A stretch of DNA of 8,629 nt from an uncultured Treponema sp. (GTDB lineage: Bacteria; Spirochaetota; Spirochaetia; Treponematales; Treponemataceae), in contig NZ_CALHGC010000427.1 in NCBI RefSeq assembly GCF_938029485.1, positions 1-8,629 of the forward strand, read 5' to 3'. The position numbers were made by a program, and so were the translations under genes. Shown in pieces: positions 1-6,350 of the stretch. Numbering within the stretch: the first letter of the stretch is position 1; every line of letters begins with the position of its first letter. The notes under the pieces were generated by a model, which saw only the letters and a list, made by a program, of their open reading frames with translations, made no database searches and was not told the origin of the DNA.

Positions 1-914
1 TCAGCCAGCCATGCGGCATCCTGCATCTTCATCTCAAAGCGGATATCGGGTTTGTCGGTACCGTAGAGGTCGATGGCATCGTCATAGCTGATCCGCGGGA
101 AGGATTGCGCCAAGTCCGCGTTGATAGTCTTTTTGAACACCGTGCGGAACATATTTTCGGTAACATCGAGCACATCATCGCGGGAGACAAAGCTCATTTC
201 AATATCGATCTGGGTGAACTCAGGCTGGCGGTCGCCGCGTGCGTCTTCATCACGGTAGCAGCGTGCAATCTGAAAATAGCGGTCAAAGCCGGAGACCATC
301 AGTATTTGCTTGTACAGCTGCGGGGACTGCGGCAGCGCATAGAACTTGCCCGGATAGAGGCGGGAGGGCACCAAATAGTCGCGCGCGCCCTCCGGCGTCG
401 ATTTAATAAAGGTCGGCGTTTCAATTTCCAAGAAGTTCCGCGCTGTGAGGTACTCCCGCACCGCGAAGGTAACCTTTGAGCGCAGTATCAGATGATCCTG
501 CATAGTCTGGGAACGCAGGTCGAGGTAGCGGTACTTGAGCCGGAGGTCTTCGTTGGCGTTGGTTTTTTCGTCAATCTGGAAGGGCAGCACAGCGCTCTTC
601 GACAGCACTGTCATACGCAGCGCTTTTACTTCGATATGTCCGGTTGTCATTTCGGTATTGACCATGGAATCGGGACGCTCCCGCACTATACCTTCAACGG
701 CAATACAATATTCCATCTTCAAACCGGCTGCGGTTTCCTTCAGCTCAGGGCTTGCATCGTCATCGACAACCACCTGTGTCAGCCCGTAGCGGTCGCGTAA
801 GTTTATAAAAGAGATACCGCCGTGGTCGCGCTTGCGGTGCACCCATCCGTTTAATACTACTGTTTTACCCGCGTCGCTTTTTTGCAGCTGACCGCAGGTA
901 ACTGTCCGTTTCAT
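1..914 (-). CDS. aspS: Aspartyl-tRNA synthetase, bacterial type, N-terminal part (C-terminus outside window)
   Basis: Class II aminoacyl-tRNA synthetase that charges tRNA with aspartate in the cytoplasm. The minus-strand frame is open from 923 to the left edge, about 304 of roughly 590 residues expected. From M1 at 914 the order is: OB-fold anticodon-binding domain (NGWVHRKRDHGG at about 22-33); class II motif 1 ending in ETP near 165; the flipping-loop motif STPEGARDY; QSPQ; motif 2 (FQIARCYRDEDARGD, then QPEFTQID) near 212-236; and the beginning of the bacterial insert region (DLYGTDKPDIRF). ATGs at 923 and 914 are in frame. I prefer 914 because CGQL then sits at residues 7-10, as I recall it in related bacterial enzymes. 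Neither start has a Shine-Dalgarno sequence. Residue 31 is His in the RDHGG motif, a residue associated with non-discriminating enzymes that also aspartylate tRNA-Asn. The gene is divergent from the chemoreceptor gene. Identity is essentially certain. Confidence 0.97.
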   Translation of the reverse strand, partial: MKRTVTCGQLQKSDAGKTVVLNGWVHRKRDHGGISFINLRDRYGLTQVVVDDDASPELKETAAGLKMEYCIAVEGIVRERPDSMVNTEMTTGHIEVKALRMTVLSKSAVLPFQIDEKTNANEDLRLKYRYLDLRSQTMQDHLILRSKVTFAVREYLTARNFLEIETPTFIKSTPEGARDYLVPSRLYPGKFYALPQSPQLYKQILMVSGFDRYFQIARCYRDEDARGDRQPEFTQIDIEMSFVSRDDVLDVTENMFRTVFKKTINADLAQSFPRISYDDAIDLYGTDKPDIRFEMKMQDAAWLA

Positions 915-932
915 TTCTATCATAATGGAGTA

Positions 933-961
933 AGTATAGTTGAAACCGGACGTTTATGCAA
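933..961 (-). promoter_or_regulatory. Candidate aspS promoter
   Basis: Read on the minus strand, TTGCAT (961-956) is followed by 17 bp and then TATACT (938-933), a sigma70-like arrangement with a strong -10 and a weak -35. The expected transcription start is near 926. That leaves about 3 nt before the ATG at 923 or about 12 nt before the ATG at 914. Prediction by eye only. Confidence 0.4.
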
Positions 962-1137
962 TTCGTGCAAAACTAAGGAGCTTGCATTGCAGCCTAGCAG
1001 CTACAGCGCTATTTGTAACCGTTATCGACGGTTTTAGAATACTACCGAAAAACAGATCAAGAGTAAAAAAGTATGTCTAAAACAAGTAAACTGTTACCTG
1101 ATTAAAACTTATCGCAACAATTATTTCCGGCACGCAC

Positions 1138-1167
1138 TTGATATGTTATCGCATAATATGATATACA
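1138..1167 (+). promoter_or_regulatory. Candidate promoter of the chemoreceptor gene
   Basis: TTGATA at 1138-1143 matches the -35 consensus at five of six positions. An 18-bp spacer leads to TATACA at 1162-1167. A start near 1174 would give a leader of about 70 nt that ends in the GGAG ribosome binding site at 1235-1238, 8 nt before the ATG at 1247. The region is AT-rich, so a chance match is possible. Confidence 0.3.
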
Positions 1168-1246
1168 TAGCGAACCTCTAATAATCGTTCCTGTTTTAGA
1201 GATATATACCATTAAAGTAATGTAATATTAGTATGGAGAAAAAAAT

Positions 1247-2966
1247 ATGACACAAACCGCTTTTCTTTCGCTTGTATCAAACGTAGCGCTCTTTTTTATG
1301 GTTCTGTATTTTCTGTTTAAAATCAGGCCGGTAAAAGCCGCTTTAGTATATCATACAAAAACACAAGCGGAATTTATTGCTGCAATCGGATTAACATTGG
1401 TCTTTTCTATTTTAAATATTTTGGCTTCGGTTCTCGGTATTCAAGTGGGAAATGCGATTGCAAATATCAGAACCGGCGTTGTCGTTGTTGCAACGGCACT
1501 GCTTGGGCCGCTACCGGGCATAACGGTCGGCCTTATCGGAAGCGTGTATCGATACACAGTCGGAGGATGGACAGCACTCGGCTGCTCGGCTGCAACTTTT
1601 TTCTCAGGGCTTGTCTGCGCCGGCATTGTCTTTATACTTCGACGCAAATACGGGCGCATAAGGCTGACATTCAAAACCATTTTATTATTTTCAGGCTTTG
1701 GCGGCATTTTCAGGCTTTGGCGGCGCATGGGAAATACTGCATATTATGGTATTGGTACCGCTCCTCGGCACAAAACCGTTTGCAGAGGCTGCCGCACTCC
1801 TGTTTGACTTGCTTCTTTTCCCGCAAATCATTCTTAATGCCGTTATTATCGCTGCAGTGTTATTTTTAATTGCGGATCTTGGGAAACAAGAAAAGATCAA
1901 ACAGCTGCAAGAAGATGAAGCACTCTTACGTGCAAAACAAACGGCTAATCAATCGGTAATAGAAACAATTCATCAAGCACTCCGTAATTTGACGGAGCAC
2001 GGAACCGTTCTTGAAGGAACGATGGATACCACATCGGCCGGCGCCGGACATATTGCCGAAAATATCAACAATCTGAAGCAACGGTTGACAAATCAGGCTG
2101 AAAGCGTAACACAAACCGACGGCACGGTAAAAACGATTTTGGAAACGCTCAATACGTTGGACAGCTATATCGCCATTCAATCAAATAGGCTGATGCAATC
2201 TTCCTCATTGATAGAAACGATGATAACAAACGTAAGAGACGTTACCGGATTGCTTGAAGAAAGCAACACGGTTATCCAAGATGCGCATCAATTGAGCATA
2301 CAAGGAAAGGCAGGGGCAAAAAACGCAAATGAAGCGGCGATGGAAATTGCCAAAAGGTCGGGCGATCTTTTGGAAGCCGGTGAAGTTATTCAAAATGTGG
2401 CAAGTCAAACCAATCTTTTAGCGATGAACGCCGCGATAGAAGCGGCACATGCAGGGGAATCAGGTAAAGGCTTCGCCGTTGTTGCCGATGAAATTCGAAA
2501 ATTAGCGGAAGAGTCAAGCATGCAAGGAAAAAAGATTGCGGCGGTTATTAAAGAATCTTTGCAGATTATCCAAAAATTAACCGATACCGAAAGCACAACC
2601 GAAAGGGCGTTTGAACAGGTATACACGTTGGTGAGCAAAATTTCCGAACAGGAAGCCCGTATTTTGGAGGCGATGCAGCAGCAGGAAGCCGGAAGTGAAA
2701 AAATTATCGCAGCTATTACGGATATAAACGGTATAACACATGACATAAAAACTAAGTCGGAAGAAATGGCAAATAACGGCCATCATACTGCGGAGGAAAT
2801 GAAGAACCTCAATACCTTAACTGCAGCATTGACGGAAAAAATGAACGAAATGACCGGAGATGTGTTGAACATCAACAAGGCGATACAAACCGCTCACGAA
2901 GTTACGCAAAAAAATGCTCAAGCTATCCAAGAGGTCGTACAAGAAGTTGATTCGTTCCAACTGTAA
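1247..2966 (+). pseudogene. Methyl-accepting chemotaxis protein with LytS-type 5TM sensor, frameshifted by a 19-bp tandem duplication
   Basis: Membrane chemoreceptor that should signal to CheA/CheW. Frame one (1247-1807) encodes 153 native residues: four hydrophobic segments and a motif typical of the LytS/YpdA five-helix sensor family (LLGPLPGITVGLIGSVYR, then GG, about residues 85-107). It then reads 33 out-of-frame residues to a stop. The rest continues in another frame to 2966. Deleting one copy of the 19-bp duplication joins the parts into 566 residues. The rejoined protein has a last membrane helix at about 180-205, no recognisable HAMP domain, a long helical rod, and the conserved chemoreceptor tip QTNLLAMNAAIEAAHAGE at about 381-398 followed by GKGFAVVADEIRKLAEES. 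There is no CheR-binding pentapeptide at the C-terminus (VDSFQL). GGAG lies 8 nt before the ATG. Both halves look well preserved, so the lesion is recent, switchable, or an assembly error. In-frame restarts at TTG 1698 or ATG 1746 would give a sensorless receptor but have no clear ribosome binding site. Confidence 0.9.
1687..1724 (+). repeat. Perfect 19-bp tandem duplication inside the chemoreceptor gene
   Basis: The unit ATTTTCAGGCTTTGGCGGC occurs at 1687-1705 and again, identically, at 1706-1724. The unit length of 19 is 6 codons plus 1 base, so two copies shift the frame. With one copy the codons run FSGFGG directly into AWEILHIM, continuing the membrane domain. One copy (or four) keeps the frame open; two or three close it. 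Confidence 0.97.
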
Positions 2967-3019
2967 GAGGTATCAGGGCTTTCGCATTATACATATTCTA
3001 GGCGACTGCTATCTTTTTG

Positions 3020-3054
3020 TGCGAAATTTTGAATAAAATTTCGCATATTTTTTT
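3020..3054 (+). terminator. Rho-independent terminator of the chemoreceptor gene
   Basis: A perfect 10-bp stem, GCGAAATTTT (3021-3030) with AAAATTTCGC (3035-3044), has a GAAT loop. It is extended by a T-A pair and followed by a T-rich run, ATATTTTTTT (3045-3054). It begins 53 nt after the stop codon. The T-run is on one side only, so it acts on plus-strand transcripts. Confidence 0.85.
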
Positions 3055-3094
3055 GAGTGGGCGGGTAAACGCATCAGGCAGAGTAGATAAAAAG

Positions 3095-3115
3095 CGCAGA
3101 AGCATTGGTTCTGCG
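3095..3115. repeat. Hairpin inside the 179-bp element
   Basis: A perfect 7-bp stem, CGCAGAA (3095-3101) with TTCTGCG (3109-3115), and a 7-nt loop GCATTGG. Confidence 0.65.
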
Positions 3116-3119
3116 GGAA

Positions 3120-3155
3120 ACACGAACATTGTACTTCCTTGTACAATATTCGTGT
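3120..3155. repeat. Long hairpin inside the 179-bp element
   Basis: The stem pairs ACACGAA (3120-3126) with TTCGTGT (3149-3155) and ATTGTAC (3128-3134) with GTACAAT (3141-3147). One C/A mismatch separates the two halves, and the loop is TTCCTT. It abuts the next hairpin with no unpaired base, so the two helices could stack end to end. Confidence 0.75.
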
Positions 3156-3179
3156 CAAGTTTTTCTAGCGAAAAACTTG
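3156..3179. repeat. Perfect 10-bp hairpin inside the 179-bp element
   Basis: CAAGTTTTTC (3156-3165) pairs exactly with GAAAAACTTG (3170-3179) across a TAGC loop. The T-run is inside the stem rather than after it, so this is not a typical terminator. Confidence 0.75.
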
Positions 3180-3195
3180 CTGCTGATTAGTATCA

Positions 3196-3211
3196 CCGCC
3201 GTCCGTGGCGG
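3196..3211. repeat. GC-rich hairpin inside the 179-bp element
   Basis: The 5-bp stem CCGCC (3196-3200) with GGCGG (3207-3211) has a 6-nt loop GTCCGT. It is the shortest but most GC-rich of the four. Confidence 0.5.
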
Positions 3212-3240
3212 ATATGAAAAAACGGCCTGACGCGTTTACC

Positions 3241-3269
3241 CTGACAATCTATCAATGCAAGATTGACAG
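3241..3269. promoter_or_regulatory. Dyad overlapping the pcnB -35 box, possible operator
   Basis: The 10-bp arms CTGACAATCT (3241-3250) and AGATTGACAG (3260-3269) are complementary at nine of ten positions around a 9-bp centre. The right arm contains the whole TTGACA of the candidate pcnB promoter. A regulator binding here would occlude RNA polymerase. It shares its first base with the end of the 179-bp inverted-repeat element. Operator function is inference. Confidence 0.4.
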
Positions 3270-3291
3270 AATCGCAAATTCACGGCACAAT
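3263..3291 (+). promoter_or_regulatory. Candidate pcnB promoter
   Basis: A consensus -35 TTGACA (3263-3268), a 17-bp spacer and CACAAT (3286-3291, four of six -10 matches). The predicted start near 3298 is only about 5 nt before the ATG at 3303, and no Shine-Dalgarno sequence is present, suggesting a leaderless or near-leaderless mRNA. Confidence 0.45.
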
Positions 3292-3302
3292 ATTCCGCTG
3301 TA

Positions 3303-4490
3303 ATGTTAGTAAGATATACTCGAAATAATACGAATAAAAAACTGTCAAAGGCGCTTATATATACGGCAGCCGAACACTCCATCGATCCCCGCACGGTTGA
3401 TAGTGAAGCCATCCGTATCATCAACGGGCTGCACAATGCAGGTTATGAGGCTTACATTGTCGGCGGCGCCGTCCGCGATTTACTGATCGGAAAAACACCG
3501 AAAGACTTCGATATCGCAACATCGGCGGAACCAGCTCGTATCCGTAAAATCTTTAAAAACTCCAGGCTCATCGGGAAACGATTCCGATTGGTGCATATTT
3601 TTTACGGCCCTAAAATATATGAAGTTTCCACATTTCGCTCTCTGGAGAAGGGAACAGTCGGAAACAGCTTCGGTACTATCGACGAAGATGTGCGGCGCCG
3701 CGATTTTACCTTAAATGCGCTCTACTACGATCCGATAAAAAATATCATTGTCGATTATGTCGGCGGGGTGGAAGATATTCGAAAAAAGCGACTGCGCCCG
3801 ATCATCGAGCTTTCTCACATTTTTGCAGAAGATCCGGTGCGGATGATTCGCGCCGTCAAATACGCAACTATCACCGGTGCCGCAATCCCGCTGCTTCTCC
3901 GCTGCCGGCTTCACCGCGATGCACCGCTCATCGAATATATCTCTCCTTCCCGCTTAACCGAAGAGATAGGCAAAATATTGATGAGCGGCTATGCGGCGGA
4001 TATATTTAAGAGGCTGTTCCATTATCGGCTCTTTCTTTATTTACAACCTTCGGCTTTTTCATTTATAGAAGATTCCCCTCATTTTTCCGAACATTATTTT
4101 ACAAGCATGGAAGAACTGGATAGGTTAATCGGGGAGCATAAGGTTCAGCGACAAGGACAGGCTCTTGTATACCTTATCCGTGATTTTTTACAACTAATCA
4201 CTAATTGGGAAGGGGAACCGCGTACGATTTACAAGGAGGTATATGCCGAATGCCGCCATTTTGTACTGCCGATGAATCCACAGCGGATTGAACTTGAATA
4301 TGCGGTAAAATACTGCCTCAGAAAAGGCGGATTGGATATACGGCTTACCGGTTCAAATAAAGCAAAAGAAGTTCCCAAACGCCGCTCGCGCGGACCCGTA
4401 CGGCAAAATACTCCTGCAAAACAGGGAGCTCGAGCAGCAGAAAAGCGCGGTTCCAAGTCCGCTGCTTCGACTACTAAACCTGTTCGATAA
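3303..4490 (+). CDS. pcnB: Poly(A) polymerase, class II nucleotidyltransferase family
   Basis: Adds 3' adenosine tails to RNA in the cytoplasm, which in bacteria promotes degradation by exonucleases. The protein has 395 residues. The nucleotidyltransferase head shows YIVGGAVRDLL (51-61), the metal-binding pair in KDFDIAT (D68 and D70), RRRDFTLNAL (131-140) and EDPVRMIRAVKYA (176-188). The segment LIGKRFRLVHIF (89-100) matches the signature that separates poly(A) polymerases from the closely related CCA-adding enzymes, so PcnB is preferred. The neck and body helices follow. The last 45 residues are a basic low-complexity tail rich in Lys, Arg and Ala, as in other PcnB proteins, and probably hold RNA. 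The ATG at 3303 has no ribosome binding site, but no upstream in-frame start is better placed and the promoter lies directly before it. pcnB converges on tatQM with an 18-nt gap. Confidence 0.92.
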   Translation: MLVRYTRNNTNKKLSKALIYTAAEHSIDPRTVDSEAIRIINGLHNAGYEAYIVGGAVRDLLIGKTPKDFDIATSAEPARIRKIFKNSRLIGKRFRLVHIFYGPKIYEVSTFRSLEKGTVGNSFGTIDEDVRRRDFTLNALYYDPIKNIIVDYVGGVEDIRKKRLRPIIELSHIFAEDPVRMIRAVKYATITGAAIPLLLRCRLHRDAPLIEYISPSRLTEEIGKILMSGYAADIFKRLFHYRLFLYLQPSAFSFIEDSPHFSEHYFTSMEELDRLIGEHKVQRQGQALVYLIRDFLQLITNWEGEPRTIYKEVYAECRHFVLPMNPQRIELEYAVKYCLRKGGLDIRLTGSNKAKEVPKRRSRGPVRQNTPAKQGARAAEKRGSKSAASTTKPVR

Positions 4491-4510
4491 CAGCGTTGTC
4501 GAACAGGTTT
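4476..4510. terminator. Shared hairpin between convergent pcnB and tatQM
   Basis: A 16-bp stem (4476-4491 with 4495-4510, including one T/G wobble) has a 3-nt loop. The outer arms are AAACCTGTTCG and CGAACAGGTTT. The pcnB stop codon (4488-4490) lies in the upper left arm, and the tatQM stop (4511-4509) overlaps the base of the right arm. Neither side has a long T-run, so it may end transcripts weakly or mainly protect 3' ends. It can act in both directions because it sits between convergent genes. Confidence 0.7.
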
Positions 4511-6335
4511 ACTGAAGCAAAGCGGTAGTCAGCCACGGAATATAGGTAACCAGTAGTAAAATGATGCTTTGAACACCCAGAAAGGGGAGAATATTCTTTA
4601 CTATTTTGATAACAGGTTTATTGAACGCATAGCTCGCGATGAACAAATCCATTCCAATCGGCGGCGTTAAAAAACCGAGCGCAAGGTTCATCAAAAAAAT
4701 AACACTGGTATGTATGGGGTGGACGCCGAAGGATTCGGCGATCGGCATAACAAGCGGCGACACAACCAAAATAGCGGAATATAAATCCATAATACAGCCG
4801 ACAAAAATCAGCAACACATTCAGCAGCAGCAAAAACACATATTTTGAGTGTATATACGTCTGCACAATATCCGTCAACAAAGTCGGCACATTCGCATCGA
4901 TTAAATAATAGGCTAATCCCTTTGCTGCACCGATGATAATAAGAACACCGCCGGCAATCGGAATACTTTTTAATATATAAGCGGCAGCGGCTTTCCATGA
5001 AAAGTCTCGCCGAATGCCGACTTCCAATACGCAGGTATAAAGGACGGTAAAAGCAGCCGTTTGAAGAAGTGAAAAAAGACCGGAAAAATAGAGAACGATT
5101 ATAAAAACCGGCAATAACAATTCAAAAAAGCTGTCGAAAAATGCCTTCTTCAATGTAATCCATGAAAACGGTATCCGTATTTTTGAACGATCCCGAATTA
5201 CCCCGATAATGATCATTGACAATGTAAGTAAGAGTCCCGGAAAGATCGCACCCTTGAATACGTCGAAGATATCAATCGTCATAATATTGGTTACGCCGAA
5301 AATAATAATTGCCATACTGGGCGGAAAAAGGATACCAAGCGAGCCGGAGGCGGTAATCAGCGATTCGGAGTCATCTTTTGAATAGCCGTTTCCGGTTAAA
5401 ATAAGGCTGATAAGCGGGCCGAGCGCTAAAATGGTTACACCCGACGCGCCGGTAAAGGTTGTAAAAAAGGTTAGTACAAGTACGGAAGCGATAACCACGC
5501 CCCCTCTTATCCATCCGACGCTGGCGCGAACGAGTTCCATTAGCCGCTTGCCGGCGCTTCCCTCTGCGAGCAGACATCCTGCAATGGTAAAGAGCGGAAT
5601 CGCCGCGATGCTTGTATCCGTTAAAATATAATACATTTCCAGCGGAATCACATCGACATATCCGCCGCCTTGACTAAATGCCGTATACGTAATTCCAAGC
5701 AAGACGACAAAAAGCGGTAAACCAAAAAGAGCAGCAACAATCAATACAAGTATAAGAGGCGCCATTAGCGGGGCGCTGAAAGATTGCCAAAGAGAGGCGC
5801 TCACGGTAAGAAACGGGCTATCCCTGCCTAAAAGCGCATAAAGAATAACGGCAATCGAACCGCAGCTGATAAACAAACCGAAAATAAGCCCCACCAAAGA
5901 GGACACAAGCGCCCCGCGCTTTTTAAAACACAAAAAGAGCTGCGCAAAAAACATCAGCGGAAGTGCACAAAAAACAAATCGTACCGGTATTCCCCATAAG
6001 AGATCGGTAGGCTCTATTACTACTAAGATATTGGGAAAGCAGGCAAAAAAGACCGCCGTAAGAACAGCTGTTGTTATGCCATTGTTAACTTGCGTTACGG
6101 CACTTTTCAATTTAGCGGATAGTTTAAGATTAAAAACTTCGATACCTAACTGCTTGTTATCGGCGCTGGTAACCATTCCTGCAAAACATGCAAAAATAAA
6201 AACGATGTGGATAATCAGCCGTTCTCCATCCAATACCGGAATACCGCCTATTTCACTGATGAGAAAAAACACCATCGGCAGTACGATCAATACACCAACC
6301 AGAAAAAGTATAAATATGTTGACAGTCTTTCTCAT
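4509..6335 (-). CDS. tatQM: TRAP transporter permease, fused small and large subunits (TatQ-TatM)
   Basis: Inner-membrane permease of a tripartite ATP-independent periplasmic transporter, which imports the ligand delivered by TatP using an ion gradient. The 608-residue protein joins a DctQ-like small subunit (about 1-180, first helix at about 5-25) to a DctM-like large subunit (about 190-608, many helices). DctM hallmarks are FTGASGV near 294-300, GSLGILFPPS (331-340), GCIMDLYSAILVVSPLVMP (513-531) and LGFLTPPIGMDLF (553-565). Fused QM permeases are known, and T. pallidum is reported to have one in this locus. The ATG at 6335 is 15 nt after the tatP stop. No Shine-Dalgarno sequence is visible in the gap, so translation may be coupled to tatP. 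The gene ends at the hairpin shared with pcnB. Confidence 0.93.
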   Translation of the reverse strand: MRKTVNIFILFLVGVLIVLPMVFFLISEIGGIPVLDGERLIIHIVFIFACFAGMVTSADNKQLGIEVFNLKLSAKLKSAVTQVNNGITTAVLTAVFFACFPNILVVIEPTDLLWGIPVRFVFCALPLMFFAQLFLCFKKRGALVSSLVGLIFGLFISCGSIAVILYALLGRDSPFLTVSASLWQSFSAPLMAPLILVLIVAALFGLPLFVVLLGITYTAFSQGGGYVDVIPLEMYYILTDTSIAAIPLFTIAGCLLAEGSAGKRLMELVRASVGWIRGGVVIASVLVLTFFTTFTGASGVTILALGPLISLILTGNGYSKDDSESLITASGSLGILFPPSMAIIIFGVTNIMTIDIFDVFKGAIFPGLLLTLSMIIIGVIRDRSKIRIPFSWITLKKAFFDSFFELLLPVFIIVLYFSGLFSLLQTAAFTVLYTCVLEVGIRRDFSWKAAAAYILKSIPIAGGVLIIIGAAKGLAYYLIDANVPTLLTDIVQTYIHSKYVFLLLLNVLLIFVGCIMDLYSAILVVSPLVMPIAESFGVHPIHTSVIFLMNLALGFLTPPIGMDLFIASYAFNKPVIKIVKNILPFLGVQSIILLLVTYIPWLTTALLQ

Positions 6336-6350
6336 GTTGTTATCGCACGG

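Larger units (their letters stand above)
924..1246. other. Divergent intergenic region between aspS and the chemoreceptor gene
   Basis: This 323-bp AT-rich stretch has no credible coding frame on either strand. It holds the candidate aspS promoter at its left end and a candidate chemoreceptor promoter at 1138-1167. A weak 6-bp hairpin lies at 1017-1033 (AACCGT/ACGGTT), and an 8-bp direct repeat TTATCGCA occurs at 1109-1116 and 1146-1153. I see no tRNA, riboswitch or terminator in it. Confidence 0.6.
3063..3241. repeat. 179-bp element with 17-bp terminal inverted repeats enclosing four hairpins
   Basis: The left arm GGGTAAACGCATCAGGC (3063-3079) pairs with the right arm GCCTGACGCGTTTACCC (3225-3241) at 16 of 17 positions. 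Inside lie four hairpins at 3095-3115, 3120-3155, 3156-3179 and 3196-3211. As RNA this would fold into a multibranch structure closed by the outer stem. As DNA it resembles a small non-autonomous mobile element (MITE-like). No coding frame fits it, and I see no target-site duplication in the flanks. I recognise no known RNA family. It follows the chemoreceptor terminator and precedes the pcnB promoter region, so a transcript through it would need its own promoter or read-through. Confidence 0.6.

Noticed and set aside
105..800. Plus-strand open frames opposite aspS
   Set aside because: They lie antisense to a continuous, fully conserved AspRS reading frame and resemble no protein family.
1109..1153. 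Direct repeat TTATCGCA (1109-1116 and 1146-1153) as a regulator site
   Set aside because: It is only 8 bp in AT-rich sequence with two copies 37 bp apart. The same string also appears at 6340-6347 near the tatP/tatQM junction, so chance is likely.
1698..2966. The downstream chemoreceptor frame as an independent, intact gene
   Set aside because: Its start would fall inside the duplication at a TTG, or at ATG 1746 inside the membrane domain, without a ribosome binding site. The frame joins exactly to the upstream part when one 19-bp copy is removed.
3156..3179. The CAAGTTTTTC hairpin as a second terminator
   Set aside because: The T-run is within the stem and no T-run follows on either strand.
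3063..3241. The inverted-repeat element as an integron attC site
   Set aside because: The arm ends do not match the RYYYAAC and GTRRRRY-type core motifs. The internal four-hairpin layout also differs from a single imperfect palindrome, and no cassette or integrase is nearby.
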